Assembly (NCBI RefSeq): GCF_040545805.1
Contig: NZ_JBEPMO010000004.1
Location: forward strand, 124,001-188,000
DNA length: 64,000 nt
Source of the DNA: Moheibacter stercoris
GTDB taxonomy: Bacteria > Bacteroidota > Bacteroidia > Flavobacteriales > Weeksellaceae
Direction of reading: 5' to 3'
Under the pieces are notes generated by a model. It was not told the origin of the DNA. It saw nothing but the letters and a program-made list of their open reading frames with translations, and did no database searches. Positions 43,975-52,709 of the stretch are shown piece after piece. Position 1 is the stretch's first letter; each line of letters opens with the position of its first letter. Made by a program: the position numbers and the translations under genes.

Positions 43975-44802
43975 CTAGTTTTGATTCATTAATTCTTCAG
44001 CGTAAAAAATCTTGTACGCTTCACTTACTCCCTCAATTGGACAATAATCCATCACAGGAATATTTTTGGTTTGAAGATATTGATTGATGGATTCAGGAAT
44101 GATTTCTTCTCCTTTTACAGCGGCATCAGCATAAACGAGTGCTGCTTTGGTCATAGCCTCACAATTTGGTTTTTCCAAATAAGTAGCTATTTCGCCATTA
44201 ATACCATCGAACGCTAATTTCGATGCAATTCCTGAATTCAATTCACCTTCAAAAGCATCATCAAATAAAGAAACAACCACTTTGGCTTCATTGAAGAAAG
44301 AATCATCTGCATAGTATTCTTTCAAATAGGCAGGAACCATACTCGACATCCACCCCATCACATGCACCACATCGGGTTTCCAATTCAATTTTTTCACAGT
44401 TTCCAAAACACCTTTGGCAAAGAAAATAGCGCGTTCGTCATTGTCTTCATACAAAGAACCATCTTTATCGGCATAAACATGCTTGCGTTTGAAGTACTCT
44501 TCATTGTCGATGAAATAAACTTGTAATCTCTCACTTGGCACAGACGCAACTTTGATAATCAAAGGCTGGTCCATGTCATTGATGATTAAATTCATTCCCG
44601 ATAAACGAATTACTTCATGAAGCTGATGTCTTCTTTCATTGATAACTCCAAAACGTGGCATGAAAATCCTTACGTCAGCGCCTTTATCGCTCATCGCTTT
44701 GGGTATACGCAAGGCTTGCAATGACATAGGGGTTTCAGGAAAGTAGGGAATCATTTCGGTCGTTACATATAATATGCGCTTTCCATCCATATTCAATCTC
44801 AT
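43975..44802 (-). CDS. Glycogen/starch synthase catalytic domain (short form)
   Basis: The 275 residues cover only the N-terminal GT5 domain of glycogen synthases (RILYVTTEMIPYFPETPMSL, KPDVVHVMGWMSSMVPAYL). Full enzymes are near 480 residues with a second Rossmann domain. The KxGG-like ADP-glucose loop is replaced by TEMIPYFPE. Flavobacteriia commonly carry this short form beside panC; whether it is active is unclear. The start may be ATG 44802 or the later MDGKR. It is divergent from panC and upstream of DUF4270. Confidence 0.8.
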   Translation of the reverse strand: MRLNMDGKRILYVTTEMIPYFPETPMSLQALRIPKAMSDKGADVRIFMPRFGVINERRHQLHEVIRLSGMNLIINDMDQPLIIKVASVPSERLQVYFIDNEEYFKRKHVYADKDGSLYEDNDERAIFFAKGVLETVKKLNWKPDVVHVMGWMSSMVPAYLKEYYADDSFFNEAKVVVSLFDDAFEGELNSGIASKLAFDGINGEIATYLEKPNCEAMTKAALVYADAAVKGEEIIPESINQYLQTKNIPVMDYCPIEGVSEAYKIFYAEELMNQN

Positions 44803-44862
44803 TAATTACTTGAAATAGTGCACAAAGATACGAATTTTCTATCAGATATTTATTGGTTATCG

Positions 44863-44870
44863 TATTTTTG
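44863..44870 (+). promoter_or_regulatory. -7 promoter element of panC
   Basis: TATTTTTG followed by CAG matches TAnnTTTG, 30 bases before the panC ATG. No good -33 was found. Confidence 0.45.
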
Positions 44871-44900
44871 CAGCGAATGTCAATTATTTAACACCACTTA

Positions 44901-45743
44901 ATGATAATTTTAAGAAATCTGACCGAAATGCAATCAGTTCTGTCAGAGTTGAAAGCCAAAAACAAAACGATTGGATTCGTTCCAACCATGGGCGCACTGC
45001 ATGCTGGACATATTTCACTTGTTGAAGAGTCCAAAAAACAAAATGACTTTACAATTGTCAGTGTATTTGTCAATCCGACTCAATTTAACAATCTCGAAGA
45101 TTTAGAAAAATATCCTCGCACCGAACAAGCAGACGCTGCTTTATTGGAAGACGCTGGAGTTGATGCAGTCTTTTTCCCAAGCGTAGAGGTGATGTATCCA
45201 AATGGCGCGGAGTCCAATTCCTATGACTTCAACGGATTGGAAAATCAAATGGAAGGGAAATTCCGACCAGGGCATTTTGATGGAGTGGGAACCATTGTGA
45301 AACGATTTTTTGAAATTGTCCAACCCGATCATGCCTATTTTGGGGAAAAAGATTTTCAACAATTACGCATCATTCAACAAATGGTGGAAAATTATAAAAT
45401 TCCATTGGAAATTGTTCCAGTCGAAATCAAACGCGATGAAAATGGTTTAGCGATGAGTTCACGAAACAAACGTTTAACAGAAGAAATGTTGGAAGAATCC
45501 CCCAAAATTTATCAGATCCTACTCAAAGCGAAAGATTTTCTACAAAACAATTCGGTTGAAGCAACCAAAAAAATGGTAGAAGAAGAATTTGCCAAAACCA
45601 AACTAGAATTGGAATACATTGAAATTGCCGATGAAAAAACCTTGGAATCTGTTACCAATATCGAACCGAACCAAAAGATTCGTGCATTCATCGCTGCCTT
45701 TGCTGGAGATATACGATTGATTGACAACTTGAGATTGAATTAA
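44901..45743 (+). CDS. panC: Pantothenate synthetase (pantoate-beta-alanine ligase)
   Basis: Joins pantoate and beta-alanine with ATP, the last step to pantothenate and so to CoA. The HIGH-type loop is VPTMGALHAGHISL, followed by VFVNPTQFN and FGEKDFQQL. The KMSKS-like end is MSSRNKRL. Its 280 residues are standard. It is the first gene of panC-panD, so the enzyme making beta-alanine is encoded next to the one using it. Confidence 0.97.
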   Translation: MIILRNLTEMQSVLSELKAKNKTIGFVPTMGALHAGHISLVEESKKQNDFTIVSVFVNPTQFNNLEDLEKYPRTEQADAALLEDAGVDAVFFPSVEVMYPNGAESNSYDFNGLENQMEGKFRPGHFDGVGTIVKRFFEIVQPDHAYFGEKDFQQLRIIQQMVENYKIPLEIVPVEIKRDENGLAMSSRNKRLTEEMLEESPKIYQILLKAKDFLQNNSVEATKKMVEEEFAKTKLELEYIEIADEKTLESVTNIEPNQKIRAFIAAFAGDIRLIDNLRLN

Positions 45744-45792
45744 AGAATTCCAACCACCTCTTTTCCAAATTCTCCTTACATTTGTACCCATT

Positions 45793-46143
45793 ATGATGAT
45801 AGAAATTGTCCGTTCAAAAATTCACCGTGTGACAGTTACCGGTGCTGAACTAAATTATATTGGAAGTATCACCATTGACGAAGATTTGTTAGACGCAGCC
45901 AATATGATCGTTGGCGAAAAAGTCTCGATTGTCGACATCCAAAATGGTGAACGATTTGAAACATATACCATTCCTGGAACCAGAGGTTCTGGAGAAATTA
46001 CCTTAAACGGACCAGCAGCTCGCAAAGTTCAAGTGGGTGATACCATTATTATCATCGGCTACGGACTTACTACAATTGAAGAGGCTAAGAATTTTAAGCC
46101 TACGATTATTTTCCCAAATGAGAAAACCAACCGTCTAGACTAG
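45793..46143 (+). CDS. panD: Aspartate 1-decarboxylase
   Basis: Decarboxylates aspartate to beta-alanine. The proenzyme cuts itself between Gly24 and Ser25 (YIGS) to form the pyruvoyl cofactor. KIHRVTVTGAELNYIGSITI, the NGERFETYTI strand and NGPAARKVQVGDTIIIIGYG are typical, as are the 116 residues. Two Met codons begin the gene; using the first gives Ser25 as in the standard numbering. It is 49 bases after panC and 3 bases before the next gene. Confidence 0.97.
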   Translation: MMIEIVRSKIHRVTVTGAELNYIGSITIDEDLLDAANMIVGEKVSIVDIQNGERFETYTIPGTRGSGEITLNGPAARKVQVGDTIIIIGYGLTTIEEAKNFKPTIIFPNEKTNRLD

Positions 46144-46146
46144 ATC

Positions 46147-47130
46147 ATGACGGCCAAGCTAAGACAAATCTTATTCAGCGTCTGTGCCATTGTACTCGCT
46201 GCAATTTTCATTTGGCTTACGTTGAGGCAAACCGATTTTCAAGTTTTGAAACAAGCGGCTTCCGAAGCCAATTATTTTTGGTTTCTATTGTCCATGGCGA
46301 TTAGTATTTTCTCGTATTGGCTAAGAGCCAAGCGCTGGCAATTGTTGTCGGAACCTATTGGTCATCCTTTTTCTGCAAAAGCAGGTTTCTGGGCGATTTC
46401 TTTTGCTTATTTCATGAATTTAACGATTCCTCGAAGTGGTGAAATTGCGCGTGCGACCTCTTTGTACAAAATGGAAAAAGTTCCAGTGGACAAATCTTTG
46501 GGGATTGTGGTTCTGGAAAGAGTCATTGATGTCTTGTTTTTAGGATTTTTCTTTTTGCTCACTTTCCTTTTCAATGCCGACACCTTAACATCATTTCTCT
46601 CCATGAGTGAAGGCAAATCCTATGACAAATTTATTTATGCTGGAGTAGCATTTATTGTTTTGGTCACAGGAATTTACCTCATCCGAAATCAATTAAAAAA
46701 ATTGCCTTTCTTTCAGAAAATTGCTGAATTTATCAAAGGGATTTTAATTGGAGTTCAATCCATCATGCATTTGAAAAAACGAGGATTGTTTATTTTCTAT
46801 TCCTTCGCGATTTGGACTTGCTATTTTTTCATGACCTATTTGGTGTTTTTCGCATTTCCAGCGACTTCCCATTTCGGATTAGCAGAAGGATTTTTCCTTA
46901 TCGTTGCCGGAGCTTTGGGCATGATTTTGCCTGCCGTTGGCGGATTGGGATATCCCTACGTCATGAGTTTAGCTTTTACTGCTATGTATATTTCCAATGG
47001 GCAATCGGGCGATGAAGGCAAAATGGTCGGTAACTATTTTGGATTGCTGTTGTATTTCGCTCAAGTCATTTCAATTTTAATTTTCGGAATTTTGGCTTTT
47101 TATTTCATGCCAAGAATATCCAAATCTTGA
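46147..47130 (+). CDS. LPG_synthase_TM / YbhN-type membrane protein
   Basis: The 327-residue protein has about eight transmembrane segments and the family pattern of flippase-like LPG synthase membrane domains: SYWLRAKRWQLL, FAYFMNLTIPRSGEIARATS and VVLERVIDVLFL. It lacks the cytoplasmic aminoacyl-transfer domain of MprF, so lipid lysylation is unlikely; lipid transport is possible. It starts three bases after panD, and the same linkage to panD is familiar in Flavobacteriia. Confidence 0.85.
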   Translation: MTAKLRQILFSVCAIVLAAIFIWLTLRQTDFQVLKQAASEANYFWFLLSMAISIFSYWLRAKRWQLLSEPIGHPFSAKAGFWAISFAYFMNLTIPRSGEIARATSLYKMEKVPVDKSLGIVVLERVIDVLFLGFFFLLTFLFNADTLTSFLSMSEGKSYDKFIYAGVAFIVLVTGIYLIRNQLKKLPFFQKIAEFIKGILIGVQSIMHLKKRGLFIFYSFAIWTCYFFMTYLVFFAFPATSHFGLAEGFFLIVAGALGMILPAVGGLGYPYVMSLAFTAMYISNGQSGDEGKMVGNYFGLLLYFAQVISILIFGILAFYFMPRISKS

Positions 47131-47170
47131 TTTTCATTACTTTTGAAAGTAGAAAATCTTTCCAAGCAAT

Positions 47171-47710
47171 ATGTCGATTTATAAGAAAAGCTTCGAGCTT
47201 CTTCAACGCTATATTTCCCCTTGCAATTTGTTCAAATATGGATTTAATTATTCGCCTATGTACCGACGTAGTACGGGCAAAATCATTTCCATATCCAAAG
47301 ATTTAACGAAAATAACCGTTAGAATTCGCATCAGTTGGAAAAACCGAAACTACATGAATACTATTTTTGGCGGAAGTATGTTTTCGGCAGTAGACCCGAT
47401 TCCCATGATTCAATTGGTTCAAATTTTAGGAAAGGAATATGTGATTTGGGATAAATCGGCAGAGGTATATTTCAAACGACCTGCGAAGGAAGATTTGTAT
47501 GCGAAATTTGAATTTTCGCCAGAACAAATTGACCAAATCAAACATGAGGTTTCGACTCAAAACGAAATCGATTTTGAGGTTCATACTTTTCTTACAAACA
47601 AAGCTGGAGACATCATCTTTTGCGAAATACGAAAGAAAATATATATTTCTACAAAATCATATTACAAAGAAAAACTTGCAAACCGATTAAAAAATCAGAA
47701 TATTGCTTAA
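47171..47710 (+). CDS. DUF4442 hot-dog-fold protein
   Basis: The 179-residue protein matches the DUF4442 thioesterase-like family: an N-terminal helix (LLQRYISPCNLFKYGFNYSP), KNRNYMNTIFGGSMFSAVDP with the hot-dog helix, and a final strand GDIIFCEIRKKIYI. An acyl-CoA or acyl-ACP thioesterase role is likely but the substrate is unknown. It sits 13 bases before radA and may share its transcript. Confidence 0.78.
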   Translation: MSIYKKSFELLQRYISPCNLFKYGFNYSPMYRRSTGKIISISKDLTKITVRIRISWKNRNYMNTIFGGSMFSAVDPIPMIQLVQILGKEYVIWDKSAEVYFKRPAKEDLYAKFEFSPEQIDQIKHEVSTQNEIDFEVHTFLTNKAGDIIFCEIRKKIYISTKSYYKEKLANRLKNQNIA

Positions 47711-47723
47711 AGAATAATACATC

Positions 47724-49079
47724 ATGGCAAAAACCAAAACATCTTTTTTCTGTCAAAACTGTGGCAGCCAAACGGCTCAATGGATGGGGCAATGTAAGAA
47801 TTGTGGCGAATGGAACACCATCGTAGAAGAAGTGCTTGACAAAGGCGATGAAAAGAAATCATGGAAATCGGAACCTTCTGCAAAAGCCAGCATTCAGAAC
47901 ATCAAAGATGTCTCAGAAATGGGCGAAACCCGTATCAATACACTCAATGAAGAATTGAATCGTGTTTTGGGTGGAGGAATTGTCAACGGATCGGTTGTTT
48001 TGGTCGGAGGTGAACCTGGAGTTGGAAAATCGACCTTGATGCTACAAGTTGCTTTACACTTGACAACCACCAAAACCTTGTATGTTTCAGGTGAGGAATC
48101 TGCTTCACAAATCAAATTACGCGCAGAACGAATCGGAATCCAATCCGATCAATGTTTTGTGTTAACGGAAACCAATACCCAAAAAATATTCAAACACGCA
48201 CAAGAAATTCAGCCACAATTGATGGTGATTGACTCGATTCAAACATTGCATACGCAATATGTGGAATCTTCACCTGGAAGTATTTCTCAAATCAGAGAAA
48301 CCACGGCGGAATTGATCAAATATGCCAAGGAAACCAATATTCCAATTGTTTTGATTGGGCATATCACCAAAGAAGGTGTGATTGCCGGACCGAAAATTTT
48401 GGAACATATGGTCGATGTTGTCTTGCAATTTGAAGGAGATCGAAACCATATTTACCGATTGTTACGATCTCAGAAAAACCGTTTTGGTTCTACTTCGGAA
48501 TTGGGCATTTACGAAATGCAAGGAAGCGGATTGCGAGAAGTGAAAAATCCGTCTGAAGTATTGATTTCCAAAAAAGATGAAAATTTAAGCGGAAATGCCA
48601 TTGCGGCAACTTTGGAAGGAATTCGTCCGATGTTGATTGAAATTCAAGCTTTGGTAAGTTCGGCTGTGTATGGAACGCCGCAACGTTCTGCTACGGGATT
48701 TGACACCAAACGATTGAATATGTTGTTGGCAGTTTTGGAAAAACGTGCCGGATTCCAATTGGGCGCGAAAGATGTTTTCTTGAATATCACAGGTGGAATC
48801 AGAGTAGATGATCCCGCGATTGATTTGGCGGTGATTTGTGCGATTTTATCCTCCAATATGGATGTAAGTCTTCCCGATAATTGTTTGTTTGCAGGTGAAG
48901 TCGGATTGAGCGGAGAAATCCGTGCGGTGAATCGTGTGGAACAACGAATTTTGGAAGCAGAGAAACTAGGGTATGATGTGATTTTCGTGTCGAAATACAA
49001 CAAAATCAAAACCTCTGATTATCAGATCAGAGTGGAAACGATTGGGAAGGTTGGAGATTTGGTGAAGATTCTTTTTTAA
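47724..49079 (+). CDS. radA: DNA repair protein RadA
   Basis: A RecA-like helicase that drives branch migration. A C4 zinc finger CQNCGSQTAQWMGQCKNC is at residues 10-27. The ATPase core has GGEPGVGKSTLM (Walker A), LMVIDSIQTL (Walker B) and the RadA-specific KNRFGS. A Lon-protease-like domain with GGIRVDDPAIDLAVICAILS closes the protein. Its 451 residues are typical. The downstream DNA is a repeat-filled gap. Confidence 0.97.
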   Translation: MAKTKTSFFCQNCGSQTAQWMGQCKNCGEWNTIVEEVLDKGDEKKSWKSEPSAKASIQNIKDVSEMGETRINTLNEELNRVLGGGIVNGSVVLVGGEPGVGKSTLMLQVALHLTTTKTLYVSGEESASQIKLRAERIGIQSDQCFVLTETNTQKIFKHAQEIQPQLMVIDSIQTLHTQYVESSPGSISQIRETTAELIKYAKETNIPIVLIGHITKEGVIAGPKILEHMVDVVLQFEGDRNHIYRLLRSQKNRFGSTSELGIYEMQGSGLREVKNPSEVLISKKDENLSGNAIAATLEGIRPMLIEIQALVSSAVYGTPQRSATGFDTKRLNMLLAVLEKRAGFQLGAKDVFLNITGGIRVDDPAIDLAVICAILSSNMDVSLPDNCLFAGEVGLSGEIRAVNRVEQRILEAEKLGYDVIFVSKYNKIKTSDYQIRVETIGKVGDLVKILF

Positions 49080-49446
49080 GTTGGAAGCGGGAAGTTTGAT
49101 GTTGGAGGCGGGATGTTGGAAGTTGGAGGTCTTGAAACTTTAAACCTTGAACTTTATTTGTTAAACGTTCCTTGCGACAGGGATTGCAGAGGAAATCCTT
49201 TTGGGCTTCGACTTCGCTCAGCCACCCTTGAGAAACGAATATCTATATCTTTGGAGAAAATAGGTAAGTATAACTCTATAAGCCCAAAAGATTGCAACGC
49301 AAAGCCCGGTGACGTTGCGGTTGCATTAGTCATTGCGAGGAACGAAGCAATCGGTACGAGGAAACCGCAACGGCAGTCGCCCAAATAATCAGATTTTTGA
49401 GTCTTCAAAACTTGGTTTTTGGTTATCTTTATAGGAAAATTTTAGC
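49080..49446. repeat. Intergenic block of iterated repeats
   Basis: About 370 bases between radA and a thioesterase gene. It starts with degenerate tandem units of the form GTTGGAAGCGGGA / GTTGGAGGCGGGA / GTTGGAAGTTGGAGG. It then holds GGCTTCGACTTCGCTCAGCC (about 49203-49222) and CATTGCGAGGAACGAAGCAA (about 49333-49352), both of which I recall as frequently repeated intergenic sequences in Bacteroidetes. The open frame at 49113-49388 is a product of these repeats and not a gene. Confidence 0.65.
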
Positions 49447-49839
49447 ATGCGATTTCATACGAGAAAATGGGTAAAACCCGAAGATTTAAATCCGAATAAA
49501 ACCTTGTTTGGTGGGAAATTATTGGCTTGGATTGATGAGGAAGCCGCTTTGTACTCGATCATCCAACTGGAAAACAAACATGTCGTAACCAAGTATATGT
49601 CGGAAATTAATTTCATGGCCAAGGCGGTGGAAGGTGATATCATTGAAATCGGAATTGAAGTAGTAAAATTTGGTCGTTCGTCCTTGGTTTTGAAAAGTGA
49701 AGTTCGTAACAAAATGACGCGCGAAACCATCATCACGGTTGACAATATTACCATGGTGAATTTAGGAGAAGATGGGAAACCTAAAGCCCATGGAAAAACG
49801 CAAGTGGAATATGTAAAAGATCGATTGAGCGAATTATAA
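49447..49839 (+). CDS. YciA-type acyl-CoA thioesterase
   Basis: The 130-residue single hot-dog domain has LNPNKTLFGGKLLAWIDEEA (substrate helix with catalytic Asp/Glu), FMAKAVEGDIIEIGIEVVKF and GRSSLVLKSEV, typical of YciA/BFIT enzymes that release acyl groups from CoA. It is cytoplasmic, with no targeting signal. It follows the repeat block and precedes the broken dodecin gene on the same strand. Confidence 0.88.
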   Translation: MRFHTRKWVKPEDLNPNKTLFGGKLLAWIDEEAALYSIIQLENKHVVTKYMSEINFMAKAVEGDIIEIGIEVVKFGRSSLVLKSEVRNKMTRETIITVDNITMVNLGEDGKPKAHGKTQVEYVKDRLSEL

Positions 49840-49937
49840 ATCACTCTCGATGAAAGCATTAAATTCTTGTTAAAGTAATTTTTCTCATTGGTTTTATCGT
49901 TGCATTTAAGCTTATTAACCAATAAAAATGTAATGAA

Positions 49938-50137
49938 ATGCCAGTAGTGAAAGTAATTGAACTTTTGTCGAGTTCTGAAAAGAGTTGGGTAGACCAACGG
50001 AAAAAGCAGTGAAAGAAGCTTCGGCAACCTTGAAGAATTTACGTTCGGCTTGGGTGAAAGACCAAAGTGTAACGATTTCCAATGGAAAGGTCACAGAATA
50101 TAGAGTAACCTTGAAGGTTAGTTTTGAATTGGAATAA
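49938..50137 (+). pseudogene. Dodecin gene with a one-base frameshift
   Basis: The first frame reads MPVVKVIELLSSSEKSWVD and then QRKKQ and TGA. Shifting by one base after 49994 restores TEKAVKEASATLKNLRSAWV and then KDQSVTISNGKVTEYRVTLK and VSFELE to the TAA at 50135-50137. Together these are a 66-residue dodecin, a flavin-storing dodecamer, apart from one missing base near GACCAACG. All other conserved parts are intact, so the break is recent or a sequence error. It is followed by a terminator. Confidence 0.85.
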
Positions 50138-50155
50138 AAACTGAGAATTCAAACA

Positions 50156-50181
50156 AAAAACGCCCTACTAAGTAGAGCGTT
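50156..50181. terminator. Terminator between dodecin and DUF4254 genes
   Basis: AAACGC(C)CTACT pairs with AGTAG(A)GCGTTT, followed by T on the plus strand and preceded by A, so it can serve both convergent genes. Confidence 0.8.
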
Positions 50182-50186
50182 TTTGT

Positions 50187-50795
50187 TTATTTTTTGTTGC
50201 GAAGAACTGGGTTTAGTTCGTCGTCATTGTACATTTTCATTTGTTTGTACACTTTCATGTATTTTCTTCCTGCTTCTAGATCTTGAATCAATTCCTCTAT
50301 TGCCGTAGAAAGATCTTGGTGTTGTTCCAACAAGACGTTTAATTTGGTTTGGCATTGCGCAATATGTTCTGGCGAAGCGTCTGTACGATTGGCTTCTTCG
50401 CGCATATGATAGACTTTCAAGGCCAAAATCGAGAAACGATCAATTGCCCAAGCTGGACTTTCGGTGTTGATTTTTGCTCCTTCTTGAATTTGAACTTGTC
50501 CGTATTGTTGTAAAAACCAAGAATCGATGTACTCAACCATATCGGTACGCTCTTGGTTGGATTTATCGATCCAACGTTTCAATTTCAAAGCATCAATGGG
50601 ATCAATTTCTGGATCACGGATGATGTCTTCTAAATGCCATTGAACGGTGTCAATCCAATTCTTTTTGTATAATAAATGTTCAATCAAATCGGATTCAGCA
50701 TACGGATTTTGAATCGTTGCGTAAACGTCGTTATGAACGTGATAATCGTTGATGCTTTGATTGAATATGTTCCAAGCTTTTTCGGTAAAATTCAT
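50187..50795 (-). CDS. DUF4254 protein
   Basis: The 202-residue, mostly helical protein is recognised as DUF4254 from SDLIEHLLYKKNWIDTVQWH, LKRWIDKSNQERTDMVEYID and SPAWAIDRFSILALKVYHM. Its function is unknown. In Bacteroidetes it is often near glycosyltransferase or envelope genes; here it lies downstream of tatA. It has no signal peptide or membrane segment, so it is cytoplasmic. Confidence 0.85.
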   Translation of the reverse strand: MNFTEKAWNIFNQSINDYHVHNDVYATIQNPYAESDLIEHLLYKKNWIDTVQWHLEDIIRDPEIDPIDALKLKRWIDKSNQERTDMVEYIDSWFLQQYGQVQIQEGAKINTESPAWAIDRFSILALKVYHMREEANRTDASPEHIAQCQTKLNVLLEQHQDLSTAIEELIQDLEAGRKYMKVYKQMKMYNDDELNPVLRNKK

Positions 50796-50881
50796 GTGGA
50801 ATAGTAATAATTCGTTTGAAATAATATGATAAAAAGAAAGGCAGAATTTCTTCTACCTTTTTATGTTTCTTCAAAGAAATC

Positions 50882-51064
50882 TTATTGCGGATTTTCAGTA
50901 TTGGAATCTGCTTTTTTCTTGTCTTCCTCGTCCTTCGTTGCATTTTTGAATTCCTTGATACCAGAACCCAAACCTTTCATCAATTCAGGAATTTTTCTTC
51001 CACCAAACAATAGTAAAATTACCAATACGATGATGATGATTTCCCAAGTTCCAAATTTTCCCAT
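50882..51064 (-). CDS. tatA: Sec-independent translocase subunit TatA/E
   Basis: The 60-residue protein has one N-terminal transmembrane segment (WEIIIIVLVILLLFGG), the conserved FGGRKIPELMKGLGSGIKEF hinge and amphipathic helix, and an acidic/basic tail. TatA forms the pore for folded proteins carrying twin-Arg signals. tatC is not in the window. It lies between the EnvC-like gene upstream and DUF4254 downstream, all on the minus strand. Confidence 0.95.
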   Translation of the reverse strand: MGKFGTWEIIIIVLVILLLFGGRKIPELMKGLGSGIKEFKNATKDEEDKKKADSNTENPQ

Positions 51065-51098
51065 AATTCTAAATATAAGACTACAAAGTTACTCAAAA

Positions 51099-52709
51099 TT
51101 AATTTTTACTCAACCATAATTCAGGATTTTGTTTATCGGCTCCATTACGCACTTGGAAATTCAAGGTTGTATTTCCTAATTCGTCTGTATAAATTCGTCC
51201 AATATCCTGACCACGTTTGATTTTGTCTCCTTTTTTAACCGATACAAATGAAAGGTTTCCATACAAGGTATAGTAGGTACCATGTTTCACTAAAACCGTT
51301 CTATTTCCTCCTGGAATGGAGATAATGGAACTCACTTCTCCGTCAAAAACTGCTCGTGCATTTACGCCTTTATTGGTCGCAATATCCACACCGTCATTGT
51401 TGGTATCAATGTTTAAAACGGGGTGTTTCCCTGGTCCAAATCCAACGACAATTTGACCTCTTGACACTGGCCATGGCAAACGACCTCTATTGCTTGCAAA
51501 TTCAGAAGATAATTCGGCCGTATTGGTTTTTACATCAAATGTTTTTTGTGGCGCTGGGTCGGGTTTCGGATTTTCAACCGGTTTTGGTTTTTCTACTTCT
51601 TTTACGACAACTTCCTCTACTGGTTTGTTGGCTTCTGCCGCTTCACGTTCCGCTTTTTCTCTTGCTAGACGCTCTTCCTCTTCTACACGCTCAAATTTGG
51701 TGATTTCCAATCTTGCGGTTGAGGCAAATTGTCCTTGAGGGAAGCTTTTCAAATAGGTCTGATAAGCCGCTTTGGTATGGTTGCTTCTTGCGGTTTGCCA
51801 ACCTTTGTTATCGGCTTCTAAATTCTTGATGCTGTTTCTAGCGGCATTGGAATAATCCCCATTGGGCCATTCATTTAAATATTCTTGGAAAGAAGCAATG
51901 GTATTGGTTCTCGCTGCCTTGTCCCAAGCCTTTTTATCGTTTTCCGCTTTGATTCGAGCCAATCGAATTTCTTCTTCAATAATTCGATTAATCTCGGTAT
52001 TTAACGCTTTTTGTTCACGTTGTTTTTCGGCAATCAAATTGGAAATGGTTCCGGCATTTTTCTTGAATTCTTCAATGACGTTTTGCTTGGCAATTTTCTC
52101 ATTTTCCAATTCATCTACGACAATGGATTGTTGTGCCAATACCGTTTCTTTTTCTTGTTTTGCCTTTTCTCTTGCCGCTTTTTCTTTTTCAATATCTTTG
52201 GTTTTCGCCAAGATCTCTTCGGCTTTCCCCATTTGATAATCGGAATACTTTTCCAAATATTTGATACGACGATAAGCCTGAGTCAAGCTTGTAGAGGAAA
52301 GGACAAAAAGCAATTTGTTTTCAACCGATTTGTTTTTATAGGCTTTGACCAAAATGTCTCGGTATTCTTTTCGCAATTCTCCCAACTCACGACTCAATTT
52401 ATTGATTTCCAATTGGATTAAATAAATTTCATCTTCAATGAATCGTTTCTCTTTGCTCAATCCGTTGACCAATTTTGTTTGAGCAGAAATTTTTTGGGTT
52501 AAATTTTGCACATACAACAAAGAGGTTTTGGACTCATTTTGATTGCGTTGCAAATCTTTGTTGAGTTCCGAAATCTCTTTTTTAAGGGAGCTATTTTGTT
52601 GTTGTAATTTTTCTTTCTGAACCTTTAATTCTTGCTCTGTAATTTGCGCAGAGGCAAGTCCAGCAAAAACTAAAAACAATAAGACAGTGAAAAACAAATG
52701 TTTTCTCAT
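51099..52709 (-). CDS. EnvC-like murein hydrolase activator with degenerate LytM domain
   Basis: The 536-residue protein has a signal peptide, then a long coiled coil (about 20-270). Two repeats of about 40 residues follow, of the type W..A...T..AF/Y..YL..(W/F)P.G.(Y/F)..(A/T)AR..I (about 265-350), then a Pro/Lys/Glu linker and a C-terminal M23 domain. The zinc ligands are lost: GVDIA lacks the His before the Asp, LYGNL replaces the YxHL His, and LNFQVRNG replaces LHFE. Such LytM factors activate amidases for daughter-cell separation. It overlaps the DUF4292 gene by four bases. Confidence 0.9.
   Translation of the reverse strand: MRKHLFFTVLLFLVFAGLASAQITEQELKVQKEKLQQQNSSLKKEISELNKDLQRNQNESKTSLLYVQNLTQKISAQTKLVNGLSKEKRFIEDEIYLIQLEINKLSRELGELRKEYRDILVKAYKNKSVENKLLFVLSSTSLTQAYRRIKYLEKYSDYQMGKAEEILAKTKDIEKEKAAREKAKQEKETVLAQQSIVVDELENEKIAKQNVIEEFKKNAGTISNLIAEKQREQKALNTEINRIIEEEIRLARIKAENDKKAWDKAARTNTIASFQEYLNEWPNGDYSNAARNSIKNLEADNKGWQTARSNHTKAAYQTYLKSFPQGQFASTARLEITKFERVEEEERLAREKAEREAAEANKPVEEVVVKEVEKPKPVENPKPDPAPQKTFDVKTNTAELSSEFASNRGRLPWPVSRGQIVVGFGPGKHPVLNIDTNNDGVDIATNKGVNARAVFDGEVSSIISIPGGNRTVLVKHGTYYTLYGNLSFVSVKKGDKIKRGQDIGRIYTDELGNTTLNFQVRNGADKQNPELWLSKN

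Noticed and set aside
49113..49388. 91-codon open frame between radA and the thioesterase gene
   Set aside because: It consists of intergenic repeat words, with an opposite-strand frame equally open and no protein-like pattern.
51356..52421. Several plus-strand frames opposite the EnvC-like gene
   Set aside because: They are shadows of the biased codons of the coiled coil on the other strand.
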